Assembly (NCBI GenBank): GCA_025964695.1
Contig: JAOPYK010000297.1
Span: forward strand, 1-43,313
From: Streptosporangiaceae bacterium
Lineage (GTDB): Bacteria > Actinomycetota > Actinomycetes > Streptosporangiales > Streptosporangiaceae
DNA length: 43,313 bases
Reading direction: 5' to 3'
Part shown: piece by piece, positions 32,204 through 40,891 of the stretch
Numbering within the stretch: the stretch's first letter is position 1
How the letters are laid out: the number at the start of each line of letters is the position of its first letter
Notes under the pieces: model-generated
What the model was told of the DNA's origin: nothing
The model's database searches: none
What the model saw: only the letters and a program-made list of their open reading frames with translations
Made by a program: the position numbers and the translations under genes

Positions 32204-33247
32204 ATGACCACCCCCCAGCTCGGCCGCCGCAACCTGTTGTTCGGGGGCGCCGTGATAGGCGCCGGCGCGCTGGCGAGCGCGTGCACCAGCAACTCCTCCA
32301 AGCCGGAGGCCGCCCAGGTCAAGGCGGCCGGCGGCGACAACGCGGCGCCGGGCAGGCAGGTCACCATCGGCTTCTCGGCGCCCGCCGCCGACCACGGCTG
32401 GGTCGCTGCCGTCACCCAGAACGGCAAGGCGCAGGCCGGGCAGTACAAGGACGTGACGCTCAAGGCCACCGAGGGCACCAACGACGTCACCCAGCAGATC
32501 CAGCAGGTACAGTCGCTCATCGACCAGAAGGTCGACGTCCTGGTGATCCTGCCGTTCGACGGCAAGGCCCTCACCGAGGTCGCCAAGAAGGCGATGGCGG
32601 CCGGCATCCCGGTGGTCAACCTCGACCGGATCTTTGCGAGCGCCCTGGCGTACCGCACCTGGATCGGTGGCGACAACTACGGCATGGGCGTCAGCGCGGG
32701 CAACCACATCGCCCAGCAACTCAAGGGCAAGGCCAGCCCGGTCATCGTCGAGATCGCGGGGCTCGACAACCTCGAGCTGACCCAGCAGCGCAGCAAGGGC
32801 TTCAAGGAGTCCCTCGCCGCGGCCGGCCTGAAGGTCACCGCACGGCAGGCGGCCGACTTCACCGCCGCCACCGGGCAGAAGGTCACCGCTCAGGTGCTGC
32901 AGGCCAACAAAAAGATCGACGCCATGTGGAACCACGACGACGACCAGGGCATCGGGGTCATGGCGGCCATCAAGCAGGCCGGCCGCGACAAGGAGTTCCT
33001 GATGGTCGGCGGAGCCGGGTCCAAGAAGGCCATGGACGACATCAAGGCCGACAACACCCCGCTCAAGGCCACCGTCCTCTACAGCCCCAGCATGGCCTCG
33101 TCGGCGATCTCACTGGCGCGGCTCCTCGGCCAGGGCAAGGGGATGGCCGACCTGGTGGAACGCGAGGTCCCCGCCATGGTCACCACGTTCTCCGCGGTGG
33201 TCACCAAGGACAACGTCGACCAGTACATGTCCGTCGGCTTCTCCTGA
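32204..33247 (+). CDS. Sugar-binding lipoprotein of the ABC transporter (RbsB type)
   Basis: This 347-residue protein has a Tat-like twin-Arg signal (GRRNLLFGG) and a lipobox LASAC at about residues 23-27, so it is a membrane-anchored binding protein. The mature domain matches periplasmic binding protein family 4: VTIGFSAPAADHGWVAAVTQ, DVLVILPFDGKALTEVAKKA, IPVVNLDRIF, MWNHDDDQGIGVMAAIKQAG. It captures the sugar outside the membrane. It lies 85 bp after the permease, a usual place for an extra ribosome site or processing hairpin. Confidence 0.94.
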   Translation: MTTPQLGRRNLLFGGAVIGAGALASACTSNSSKPEAAQVKAAGGDNAAPGRQVTIGFSAPAADHGWVAAVTQNGKAQAGQYKDVTLKATEGTNDVTQQIQQVQSLIDQKVDVLVILPFDGKALTEVAKKAMAAGIPVVNLDRIFASALAYRTWIGGDNYGMGVSAGNHIAQQLKGKASPVIVEIAGLDNLELTQQRSKGFKESLAAAGLKVTARQAADFTAATGQKVTAQVLQANKKIDAMWNHDDDQGIGVMAAIKQAGRDKEFLMVGGAGSKKAMDDIKADNTPLKATVLYSPSMASSAISLARLLGQGKGMADLVEREVPAMVTTFSAVVTKDNVDQYMSVGFS

Positions 33248-33258
33248 TCGGGGCACGA

Positions 33259-34431
33259 ATGAATCACACCGGTAGGCCGGCACTCGGGGTCGGCATGGTG
33301 GGCTACTCCTTCATGGGGCGGGTCCACTCCCAGGCCTGGCGTAACGTCAGCGCCTTCTTCGACACCCCCTATGTCCCGGCCATGGTGGTGCTGGCGGGAC
33401 GGTCCGGGGACAAGGTGAGCGCCGCGGCGGCCCGGCTGGGGTGGGCCGCCGCGGAGACCGACTGGAAGGAGCTGCTGCGCCGCGACGACGTACAGGTGAT
33501 CGACATCTGCACGCCCGGCGATTCGCACGGTGAGATCGCGATCGCCGCCCTCGACGCCGGGAAGCATGTCCTCTGTGAGAAACCGCTGGCCAACAGCGTG
33601 TCCGAGGCTGAGGAGATGGTGCTCGCCGCAGAGCGCGCAGCGGCTCGCGGGATCCGTTCCATGGTGGGTTTCAACTACCGGAGGGTGCCGGCCATCGCGC
33701 TCGCCCGGCGGCTCGTCGCCGAGGGCAGGATCGGCACGATCCGGCACATCCGGGCGCAGTACCTGCAGGACTGGATCACCGATCCCGAGTTCCCCCTGGT
33801 GTGGCGCCTGGACAAGGACAAGGCCGGATCCGGTGCGCTCGGCGACATCGGAGCGCACATCATCGACACCGCCCAGTTCATCACCGGTGACCGCCTCGTC
33901 GGGGTCTCCGCGATCACGGAGACGTTCGTGAAGGAGCGGCCCGTCGCCGCGGAGTCCGCCGGGCTCGGCGCGTCGGGCGGCTCGGCCCGGGGCGCGGTCA
34001 CGGTGGACGACGCCGCGCTGTTCATCGGGCGTACGGCCGGCGGCGCGCTGGCGTCGTTCGAGGCGACGCGGTTCGCGACGGGACGCAAGAACGCGCTGCG
34101 CATCGAGGTCAACGGTTCCGCGGGGAGTCTCGCCTTCGACTTCGAGTCCATGAACGAGCTGTGGTTCCACGATGACACTCTGGACGACACCGCGGGCTTT
34201 CGGCGGATCCTGGTGACGGAGCCCTCCCACCCCTATGCCGGGGCGTGGTGGCCGGCGGGCCACCTCCTCGGCTACGAGCACACCTTCACCCACGAGGTCG
34301 CCGACTTCCTGTCGGCGATCGCGTCGGGGACCGGCCCTTCCCCGTCCTTCGCCGACGGGCTGCACGTCCAGCGGGTGCTGGCAGCCGTCGCGGCCAGCGC
34401 GGCGAACGGCAGCGGCTGGACCCCCGTCTGA
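33259..34431 (+). CDS. Gfo/Idh/MocA-family dehydrogenase
   Basis: This oxidoreductase of about 390 residues starts at ATG 33259 ([20 protein letters not shown]). The NAD(P) site is [17 protein letters not shown], the catalytic Lys is in [12 protein letters not shown], and the active-site Asp/His are in [13 protein letters not shown]. An unusually Ala/Gly-rich insert ([16 protein letters not shown]) is present. It oxidises a sugar, amino-sugar or cyclitol using NAD(P). Its frame is open upstream through the lipoprotein gene, but that part is not coding. It lies 11 bp after the lipoprotein stop. Confidence 0.93.
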   Translation: MNHTGRPALGVGMVGYSFMGRVHSQAWRNVSAFFDTPYVPAMVVLAGRSGDKVSAAAARLGWAAAETDWKELLRRDDVQVIDICTPGDSHGEIAIAALDAGKHVLCEKPLANSVSEAEEMVLAAERAAARGIRSMVGFNYRRVPAIALARRLVAEGRIGTIRHIRAQYLQDWITDPEFPLVWRLDKDKAGSGALGDIGAHIIDTAQFITGDRLVGVSAITETFVKERPVAAESAGLGASGGSARGAVTVDDAALFIGRTAGGALASFEATRFATGRKNALRIEVNGSAGSLAFDFESMNELWFHDDTLDDTAGFRRILVTEPSHPYAGAWWPAGHLLGYEHTFTHEVADFLSAIASGTGPSPSFADGLHVQRVLAAVAASAANGSGWTPV

Positions 34432-34447
34432 CCCATCAGGAGACATG

Positions 34448-35458
34448 ATGCCCCGACCGATCACACTCTTCACCGGCCAGTGGGCCGACCTGCCGTTCGA
34501 CGAGGTCTGCCGGCTCGCCTCCGACTGGGGCTACGACGGCCTGGAGCTCGCCTGCTGGGGCGACCACTTCGAGGTCGACAAGGCCCTGTCGGACGACTCC
34601 TATATCCCGCGGAGACTGGAGACCCTCGACAAGCACGGTCTCAAGGTGTGGACGATCTCCAACCACCTCGTCGGCCAGGCGGTCTGCGACCACCCGATCG
34701 ACGAACGCCACCAGGCGATCCTGCCCGCGTCCATCTGGGGCGACGGCTCACCCGAGGGCGTACGGGAACGCGCCGCCGAGGCGATGAAGGACACCGCTCG
34801 GGCCGCCGCGCGGCTCGGCGTGCAGACCGTGGTGGGCTTCACCGGATCGTCGATCTGGCACACGGTCGCGATGTTCCCGCCGGTGCCGCCGTCCATGATC
34901 GAGCGCGGTTACCAGGACTTCGCCGACCGGTGGAATCCGATCCTCGACGTCTTCGACGAGGTTGGCGTCAGGTTCGCGCACGAGGTGCACCCGAGCGAGA
35001 TCGCCTACGACTACTGGACGACCGTGCGGACGCTGGAGGCGATCGGGCACCGGCCGGCCTTCGGCCTGAACTGGGACCCCTCGCACTTCGTCTGGCAGGA
35101 CCTGGACCCGGTGAACTTCCTGTACGACTTCCGGGACCGGATCTACCACGTCGACTGCAAGGACACCAAGGTCCGGGTCGGCGACGGCCGCCGTGGCCGG
35201 CTGGCCTCCCACCTGCCCTGGGCAGATCTGCGGCGCGGCTGGGACTTCATCTCGACCGGTCACGGCGACGTGCCCTGGGAGGACAGCTTCCGCGCGCTCA
35301 ACGCGATCGGCTACGACGGCCCGATCTCCATCGAATGGGAGGACGCCGGCATGGACCGGCTGCTCGGAGCACCCGAGGCGCTGACCTTCGTCCGGCGGCT
35401 GGCGGCCATCGAGCCCCCGGCCACCGCCTTCGACGCCGCCTTCAGCTCCACGGATTGA
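34448..35458 (+). CDS. Sugar phosphate isomerase/epimerase-like TIM barrel
   Basis: This TIM-barrel protein of about 336 residues belongs to the AP-endonuclease-2/IolE/Hyi superfamily. Metal ligands are suggested by [37 protein letters not shown] and [11 protein letters not shown]. It would isomerise, epimerise or dehydrate the product of the adjacent dehydrogenase. ATG 34448 is preferred to ATG 34445 because AGGAGA (34438-34443) leaves 1 nt before the first and 4 before the second. It is the last gene of the ROK-sugar operon. Confidence 0.92.
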   Translation: MPRPITLFTGQWADLPFDEVCRLASDWGYDGLELACWGDHFEVDKALSDDSYIPRRLETLDKHGLKVWTISNHLVGQAVCDHPIDERHQAILPASIWGDGSPEGVRERAAEAMKDTARAAARLGVQTVVGFTGSSIWHTVAMFPPVPPSMIERGYQDFADRWNPILDVFDEVGVRFAHEVHPSEIAYDYWTTVRTLEAIGHRPAFGLNWDPSHFVWQDLDPVNFLYDFRDRIYHVDCKDTKVRVGDGRRGRLASHLPWADLRRGWDFISTGHGDVPWEDSFRALNAIGYDGPISIEWEDAGMDRLLGAPEALTFVRRLAAIEPPATAFDAAFSSTD

Positions 35459-35470
35459 CGAGCGGTCCGC

Positions 35471-35502
35471 GAGGGGCGGGGGCGGTCCGTCCGCCTCCCC
35501 TC
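35471..35502. terminator. Hairpin terminator between convergent operons
   Basis: GAGGGGCGGGGGCGG (35471-35485) and CCGCCTCCCCTC (35491-35502) form a GC-rich stem with a small bulge around TCCGT. It ends the sugar operon and faces the convergent glycan operon. Confidence 0.6.
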
Positions 35503-35540
35503 TCGCCGGCCGGATTTCCGCCGCCGCTCGCCCGCCGGGC

Positions 35541-36512
35541 TCAGGTGCCGGCGGCGCGGGCCGGCGCGAGCTCGGAGGTGAACCAGTCGATGGTGCGCCG
35601 CAGGCCCTCGGCGGCCGGCACCACGGGACGCCAGCCGAGCAGCTCGCGCGCGAGGCCGGTGTCAGGACACCGCACCGTGGGATCGTCGGTCGGCCGTTCG
35701 ACGAAGGTGACCGGTGACCGGGAACCGGCGAGCTCACGGATGGACTCGGCGAGGTCCAGGATGGTGCCCTCGTCGGGATTGCCGATGTTGACGGGGCCCG
35801 GGTGTTCACTACGGGCCAGCGCGACAATCCCCGAGACGGTGTCATCGACGTAACAGATCGACCGGGTCTGGCTGCCATCGCCGGCGACCGTCAGGGGTTC
35901 CCCGGCCAGCGCCTGGCGGATGAAGGTGGGGATGGCGCGGCCGTCGTACGGACGCATCCGGGGCCCGTAGGTGTTGAAGATGCGGACGATCGCGGTGTCG
36001 ACGTCCCGGCTGTTGCGGTAGGCGGTGGTCAGTGCCTCCGCGTACCGTTTGGCCTCGTCGTAGACGCTGCGCGGGCCGACTGGGTTGACGTTGCCCCAGT
36101 AGTCCTCCCGCTGCGGATGCCGGAGCGGATCCCCGTACACCTCGCTGGTGGAGGCCAGCACGAAGCGCGCCTGCTTCTCGCGCGCCAGGCCGAGCGCGTG
36201 CAAGGTGCCCAGCCCGCCGACCTTGAGCGTCTCCACAGGAAGCCTGAGATAGTCCACCGGGGACGCGGCCGAGGCGAAGTGCAGCACCAGATCGACCTCT
36301 CCGGGTACGTGCACGAACCCGGTGAGGTCGCATTCCACGACCCGGAAGCCCGGCCGTCCCATCAGGTGGGCGACATTCTGCGGCGCACCGGTGAGGAAAT
36401 TGTCCATGCAGATGACGGAGACGCCCTGGCGGAGGAGCCGTTCGCACAGGTGGGAGCCGAGGAATCCAGCGCCGCCGGTGACGACGGCGCGGCGGATGTC
36501 ACGACCGGTCAT
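35541..36512 (-). CDS. UDP-glucuronate decarboxylase-like nucleotide-sugar epimerase/dehydratase
   Basis: This 323-residue SDR enzyme has the NAD motif TGGAGFLGSHLCERL, catalytic STSEVYGDP and YDEAKRYAEAL (Tyr-x3-Lys), plus HFASAASPVDYLRLPVETLK and RIFNTYGPRMRPYDGRA, which are hallmarks of the UDP-xylose synthase (UXS) branch. It would convert UDP-glucuronate to UDP-xylose or act on a related sugar. ATG 36512 overlaps the HldE stop by 4 bp. It is the last gene of the minus-strand glycan operon. HldD-type epimerase activity is less likely. Confidence 0.9.
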   Translation of the reverse strand: MTGRDIRRAVVTGGAGFLGSHLCERLLRQGVSVICMDNFLTGAPQNVAHLMGRPGFRVVECDLTGFVHVPGEVDLVLHFASAASPVDYLRLPVETLKVGGLGTLHALGLAREKQARFVLASTSEVYGDPLRHPQREDYWGNVNPVGPRSVYDEAKRYAEALTTAYRNSRDVDTAIVRIFNTYGPRMRPYDGRAIPTFIRQALAGEPLTVAGDGSQTRSICYVDDTVSGIVALARSEHPGPVNIGNPDEGTILDLAESIRELAGSRSPVTFVERPTDDPTVRCPDTGLARELLGWRPVVPAAEGLRRTIDWFTSELAPARAAGT

Positions 36513-37900
36513 GCCGCCTCACCGCCGTCCGAGATGGAGGTACGGGCTCGTTCCACCAGCCGGCTGGTGGAACGGCCCTCCAGATAGGGCAGCAGCACGA
36601 TCTCACCTCCGTATCGCCGGACCGTCTGCGACTCGACGAGGTCCGTGCGGGCGTAGTCGCCGCCCTTCACCCACAGGTTCGGGCGGATGTGTTCCAGCAC
36701 CTCCACCGGAGTCCTCTCCTCGAAGATCAGCACCGCGTCCACGCAGTCCAGCGCCGCGAGCACCCGGGCCCGGTCCTGCTCGCCGACCACCGGGCGCCCC
36801 GGGCCCTTGAGCTCACGGACGGAGGTGTCGGAGTTCAGGCACACCACCAGGCAGTCGCCCAGCGCCCGGGCCTGGCGCAACAGGCTGATGTGCCCGGCGT
36901 GCAGCAGGTCGAAGCAGCCGCCCGTCGCCACGACCGTGCCGCCGAGCTCCCGGGTGCGCCGGATGACGTCCCAGGCCGGCCGCCCGGTCTCGGGAACATC
37001 GGCGTCCTCGTGCACGCCGCCCGATACGACGAAGGTAGACGCCCGGTGCACGGCCTCGGTGACCGCCGCGGTGAGCGGCCGCCCGTCGCGCAGCGCGAGC
37101 GCCGCCGTCGCCGAGAAGCAGTCGCCGGCCCCGCAGGTGTCCGGCCGCCCGGCGACGGCGGGCGCCGGCACGGCGAACGGGACGCCGGCGCCGGTGGACA
37201 GCAGCGCTCCCTGGCCGCCCAGCGTCACCGCGACCCCGGCCACCTGCCAGTGCGGTGCCAGCGCGGCGGCGTCCGCCGCGGCCTGGCAGATCGGGTCGTC
37301 CACGACAGGAGGGGCCGGCGCGAACGCCCGGGCCTCCGCGCGATTGGGGGTCACCAGCCGGGCACCACGCAGCGGCGGTGCTCCCCGCGGATGCGGATCC
37401 CATACCACGGGGATGCCATCGGGCAGTTCGCCCAGCAGCCGCCGGACCCCGGGATGCGCGGCGACGCCGAGCCCGTAGTCGGCGACCAGCACGGCTCCGG
37501 CCGCACGGATCGCGGCCACCGCCTGGTCGCTCAGCGGATCGTCCGCCGACCGGCCGTCGCCCTGATCGACTCTCACCAGGGACTGGCCGGCGGCGCGCAC
37601 GCGCGTCTTGCGCACGGTCTCACCATGGAGTGGCAACCGGACCAGCGCGACGCGCCCGGCCAGCAGCCCGGCGAGCCGGTCGCCGTAGTGGTCGTCGGCG
37701 AGCGCGGTCACCAGGGTGACGTCCGCCCGGCCGAACTGGGCGGCGAGGGTGGCGGCCAGGCCCGCGCCGCCCGGCCGGGAATGTTCCCGCGCGCCGGCCA
37801 CCACCGGGACCGGCGCGTCCGGGCAGACCCGGTCGACCGTTCCGTCCAGGTCGATGTCCAGCAGGGTGTCGCCGATGACGACCAGCGGCCCGGGCCTCAC
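36509..37900 (-). CDS. hldE: Bifunctional heptose 7-phosphate kinase / heptose 1-phosphate nucleotidyltransferase (HldE)
   Basis: This 463-residue protein has a PfkB-type kinase (residues 1 to about 310: VIGDTLLDIDLDGTVDRV, GGAGLAATLAA, catalytic TCGAGDCFSATAALA) and a cytidylyltransferase-fold domain (about 330-455: GGCFDLLHAGHISLLRQA, VVCLNSDTSVRELKG, NLWVKGGDY, VLLPYLEGRSTSRLV). Such two-domain enzymes phosphorylate D-glycero-manno-heptose 7-phosphate at C1 and then, after dephosphorylation at C7, make the ADP (or GDP) sugar. GTG 37900 overlaps the GmhA stop (GTGA). Heptose activation is unusual outside Gram-negative LPS but is seen in actinomycete glycans and antibiotics. Confidence 0.94.
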   Translation of the reverse strand: MRPGPLVVIGDTLLDIDLDGTVDRVCPDAPVPVVAGAREHSRPGGAGLAATLAAQFGRADVTLVTALADDHYGDRLAGLLAGRVALVRLPLHGETVRKTRVRAAGQSLVRVDQGDGRSADDPLSDQAVAAIRAAGAVLVADYGLGVAAHPGVRRLLGELPDGIPVVWDPHPRGAPPLRGARLVTPNRAEARAFAPAPPVVDDPICQAAADAAALAPHWQVAGVAVTLGGQGALLSTGAGVPFAVPAPAVAGRPDTCGAGDCFSATAALALRDGRPLTAAVTEAVHRASTFVVSGGVHEDADVPETGRPAWDVIRRTRELGGTVVATGGCFDLLHAGHISLLRQARALGDCLVVCLNSDTSVRELKGPGRPVVGEQDRARVLAALDCVDAVLIFEERTPVEVLEHIRPNLWVKGGDYARTDLVESQTVRRYGGEIVLLPYLEGRSTSRLVERARTSISDGGEAA

Positions 37901-38478
37901 CTGCCGGCCTTCCTGAAGCCCCGTTCCCGTACGACCTCGTCCACCACCGTGCAGATCATGTGGACCACCGCCAGATGCACCTCCTGGACGGTGGCGGTGA
38001 ACGGGGCGTCCACGGTGACGGCCTCGGCACAGACCCCGGCCAGCGGGTTGGGCCCGGGGCCGGTCAGTGCCCAGGTCTCGATGCCGAGCTCCGCGGCGAC
38101 CTTCGCGGCGGCGATCACATTGCGGCTGCTCCCGCTCGTGGACAGGCAGATGAGCACATCACCGGGGCGGCCGTGCGCGCGCACCTGGCGGGCGAACAGC
38201 TCGTCGGCTCCGTAGTCGTTGAGGATCGCGGTCAGCGCCGAGGTGTCGGCGTGCAGCGGGAAGGCCGAGAAGGGACGACGCTCGTCCTGAAACCGGCCGA
38301 CCAGCTCGGCGGTGAGGTGCTGTGCCTGGGCGGCACTGCCGCCATTACCGCAGGCCAGGAGCCGGCCACCCGCGTCGAGCACCGTGGCCAGGCGCCGTCC
38401 CCAATCCTCCACCGCGGCGGTCTGCCGCCTGAAGCGCCGCAGTGCCAGCTCCAGCCTGCTGAGATGCGCGTCGATCAT
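37897..38478 (-). CDS. gmhA: Sedoheptulose-7-phosphate isomerase (GmhA), SIS domain
   Basis: This 193-residue SIS protein has ACGNGGSAAQAQHLTAELVG (sugar-phosphate binding), LICLSTSGSSRNVIAAAK and the active-site region VQEVHLAVVHMICTVVDEV. It makes D-glycero-manno-heptose 7-phosphate from sedoheptulose 7-phosphate, the first step of heptose activation. ATG 38478 overlaps the glycosyltransferase stop by 4 bp and has AAGGAG before it. The longer open frame to 38799 runs inside the glycosyltransferase gene and is not coding. Confidence 0.94.
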   Translation of the reverse strand: MIDAHLSRLELALRRFRRQTAAVEDWGRRLATVLDAGGRLLACGNGGSAAQAQHLTAELVGRFQDERRPFSAFPLHADTSALTAILNDYGADELFARQVRAHGRPGDVLICLSTSGSSRNVIAAAKVAAELGIETWALTGPGPNPLAGVCAEAVTVDAPFTATVQEVHLAVVHMICTVVDEVVRERGFRKAGR

Positions 38479-39692
38479 GATCTCGCTCCTTCGGCCGCCG
38501 ACCGCAGTCGGGCGGTGTTCAGGCGCTCGTACGCGGTGTCGGTCAGGGCGGCGATCCGCTCCCATGAATAGCGGGCGTGCGCGCGTGCGGCCCCGGCTCT
38601 GGCCAGGGCGGCCCGCCACCGCCGGTCGCCGAGCAGTTCCCGCAGGCGGCCGGCCAGCACTGCGGGATCGCGCGGTGGCACGTGCAGGCCGGTGAACCCG
38701 TCGCTGATCGTGTCGAGGTGGCCGCCGACGGCCGAGCCGATCACCGGTACTCCGCAGGCCATCGCCTCGACGGGCACAATGCCGAACGGCTCGTACCACG
38801 GCACGCTGACGATCACGTCGGCCGAGCGCATGAGCGCCGCCGCGTCCTCGTGGGGGACCTGCCCCAGGAAGACGACCCGGTCGGTGAGCCCCCGGGCCTG
38901 TGCCAGATCACGCAACCGGCGCACTTCGGGGTCCCGGTCGAGTTCCGGCATCGGGGGGCCGCCGGCGATGAGGAGTTCGGCGCCGGGCACGTGGGCCATC
39001 GCCTCGATCACGGTGTCGACCCCCTTGCGGGGCACCAGGCGGCCCAGGCTCAGTACCCGCGGCCGGCCGCCCCGCGGCGCGACCGGCCCGGACGGCCGGA
39101 ATCGCTCCAGATCGACCCCGCAGGGAATGACGGTGACAGAGTCCCCGTGGACTCCAAGCGCGCATAGTTCTTGGACCTCGTCGGAGCAGGTGGCGATGAT
39201 CAACCCGGACTCCCGGGCGATCCGGGCCTCCAGCCGCCGGCGCTCCGGCGGGCTGGTGTCGGACGCACTCTGGTAACGGCGCTTGACGACGCCCAGCGCG
39301 TGGAACGTCTGAGCCACCGGCAGGTCGAACTCCCGGGCCGCGGCCAGCGCGGCGAGCCCGCTCATCCAGAAGTGCGCGTGCACGACATCCGGACGCCGGG
39401 TGTGCCAGCGACGGCCGAGATACCGCCCGAACTCCGGCATGTACGGCAGTAGCTCGTCCTTGGGAACGGGGCCGGGCGGACCGGCCGGCACGTGCTCGAC
39501 CGTCACACCGGGTGCGATCCGCACCTTCTCCGGCAGGCTTTCGTCCGATCGGCGGGTGAAGACGGTCACCCGGTGCCCGCGACGGCCGAGGGCGACGGCC
39601 AGCGCGGCGACGTGCACGTTCTGGCCACCGCCATCGGCTCCGCCGAGCGCCGCGAGCGGACTCGCATGTTCGGAAACCATGTCGATGATCAA
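38475..39692 (-). CDS. GT4-family glycosyltransferase, probable TTG start
   Basis: This retaining glycosyltransferase of about 405 residues has MVSEHASPLAALGGADGGGQ near its N-terminus, a GT4 Rossmann pair, FHALGVVKRRYQ, RVLSLGRLVPRKGVDTVIEA and the C-terminal EPFGIVPVEAMACGVPVIGS (E-x7-E). Homologues begin MRIAMISEHASPL; here TTG 39692 gives the matching MIIDMVSEHASPL and has GGGGGGAT just before it, so I prefer it to ATG 39680. It uses an NDP-sugar, perhaps the ADP-heptose made by the next two genes. The 190 bp upstream hold the operon promoter, which I could not place. Confidence 0.92.
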   Translation of the reverse strand: MIIDMVSEHASPLAALGGADGGGQNVHVAALAVALGRRGHRVTVFTRRSDESLPEKVRIAPGVTVEHVPAGPPGPVPKDELLPYMPEFGRYLGRRWHTRRPDVVHAHFWMSGLAALAAAREFDLPVAQTFHALGVVKRRYQSASDTSPPERRRLEARIARESGLIIATCSDEVQELCALGVHGDSVTVIPCGVDLERFRPSGPVAPRGGRPRVLSLGRLVPRKGVDTVIEAMAHVPGAELLIAGGPPMPELDRDPEVRRLRDLAQARGLTDRVVFLGQVPHEDAAALMRSADVIVSVPWYEPFGIVPVEAMACGVPVIGSAVGGHLDTISDGFTGLHVPPRDPAVLAGRLRELLGDRRWRAALARAGAARAHARYSWERIAALTDTAYERLNTARLRSAAEGARS

Positions 39693-39883
39693 TGGATCCC
39701 CCCGTGCATGAACAGTGAAATCTGCCCCGAAACGGACCTCATCTCGTTCACGAGAAGCGCCGGCCCAGCAGCATCTCGCGGCACATAAGCGACGGATATG
39801 CCGTTTCTCATCAAGCACGTAATAGACCCTTTTCCGCACTGAGCGGCCTCAAACACCCCAAGAACACCGGCAATATAAAAGGA

Positions 39884-40762
39884 TCAATGGGCAAGAGCCT
39901 GGACCAACGCCTGCAAAAGGGGGCTGCACCGCGAACCGGCGCGTGCGCGGGCCGCGTCACCGCCTTGCGCCGACAAACACCATTCCCACCAGGCGTCGAG
40001 GGTGCGCTCCCGCGCCGACTCCTCGGCCGTCACCACGGCCGGCCACTGCCAGGCGAGGGCCTGGGCGGTGACCTTGCCGCCGCCGGCCACCGGATCCACC
40101 GCCAGGACGGGCACGCCGTGCCGCAGCGCCAGCACCAGCCCGTGCAGCCGGGTGGTCACCACCAGGTCCTGCCGCGCGATCACCGCCGCGAACGCGGCCG
40201 GGGTCGCGCACATCGTCCAGTCGCCCAGGTCCAGGCGGGTGTCCAGATAGAGCCTGGCACAGTCGCGCCGTCCGAGCCATCCGGTCAGCCGCGCGGACAC
40301 TTCGTCGTGGCGGCGGCGAGCCCCGTACTCACCCTGCCCGGCGGACAGGACGACTCCCACCACGGGCACCGGCGGCGTCTCCGGTACCGCCGCCAGATCA
40401 CGCTGGGGCGGCCCTGTATCCCCGTCCCGGGCCAGCACCAGGTCGAACCCGGTGACCGACGGGTCCGCCGGATCGATGATCGACACCCCGACCGCGATCC
40501 GGCGGCAGTTCGCGTAACGGACGTGCAGGTCACGGATCTGCGGCCCGTGCACCGGACCGCAGACGAAGACCAGGTGGGTGTAGTGCTCCGGCACGGCGTC
40601 GTCCAGGGAGGGGCCGGCCGGCCGGAACACCGGGCTCCAGGCCACGTCGTAGCGGATCCGCGTCTCGTCGAGGGCACCCCGTACCGCCTCGAGTGCCAGG
40701 GCATCCCCCGCCGTGATCTCGCCGTGCAGAAAGCTGAACCACCCCGTCAGGAGCACCCGCAT
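39884..40762 (-). CDS. Polysaccharide pyruvyltransferase-family protein
   Basis: This 292-residue protein starts MRVLLTGWFSFLHGEITAGD, which is typical of the family. LVLARDGDTG and the C-terminal VVTTRLHGLVLALRHGVPVL with AVDPVAGGGKV are the nucleotide/PEP-site hallmarks. Such enzymes add a pyruvate ketal to a sugar of a surface polymer, or in some cases other groups. The start is 129 bp from that of the divergent carbamoyltransferase, so they share a promoter region. It is shorter than some family members but not evidently truncated. Confidence 0.87.
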   Translation of the reverse strand: MRVLLTGWFSFLHGEITAGDALALEAVRGALDETRIRYDVAWSPVFRPAGPSLDDAVPEHYTHLVFVCGPVHGPQIRDLHVRYANCRRIAVGVSIIDPADPSVTGFDLVLARDGDTGPPQRDLAAVPETPPVPVVGVVLSAGQGEYGARRRHDEVSARLTGWLGRRDCARLYLDTRLDLGDWTMCATPAAFAAVIARQDLVVTTRLHGLVLALRHGVPVLAVDPVAGGGKVTAQALAWQWPAVVTAEESARERTLDAWWEWCLSAQGGDAARARAGSRCSPLLQALVQALAH

Positions 40763-40891
40763 ACGCGGCGCTTACCCGCGCAATAGTCAAAAGCACCATT
40801 GTTTGGCCCCCTTTCCGCAGGGCACGGAGATCACGGGAGATGACGGGGGTTGCGCCGGACATCTCCCTCTTCGAGACAGGGGGGTCTCTCT

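Noticed and set aside
30466-32676. Long minus-strand frame (736 codons) opposite the ABC transporter genes.
   Set aside because: Antisense shadow of clear RbsA/RbsC genes, with no domain similarity.
32281-34431. A 716-codon frame reading through the sugar-binding protein gene into the dehydrogenase.
   Set aside because: The first 326 codons are an out-of-frame reading of the lipoprotein gene. The dehydrogenase starts at ATG 33259.
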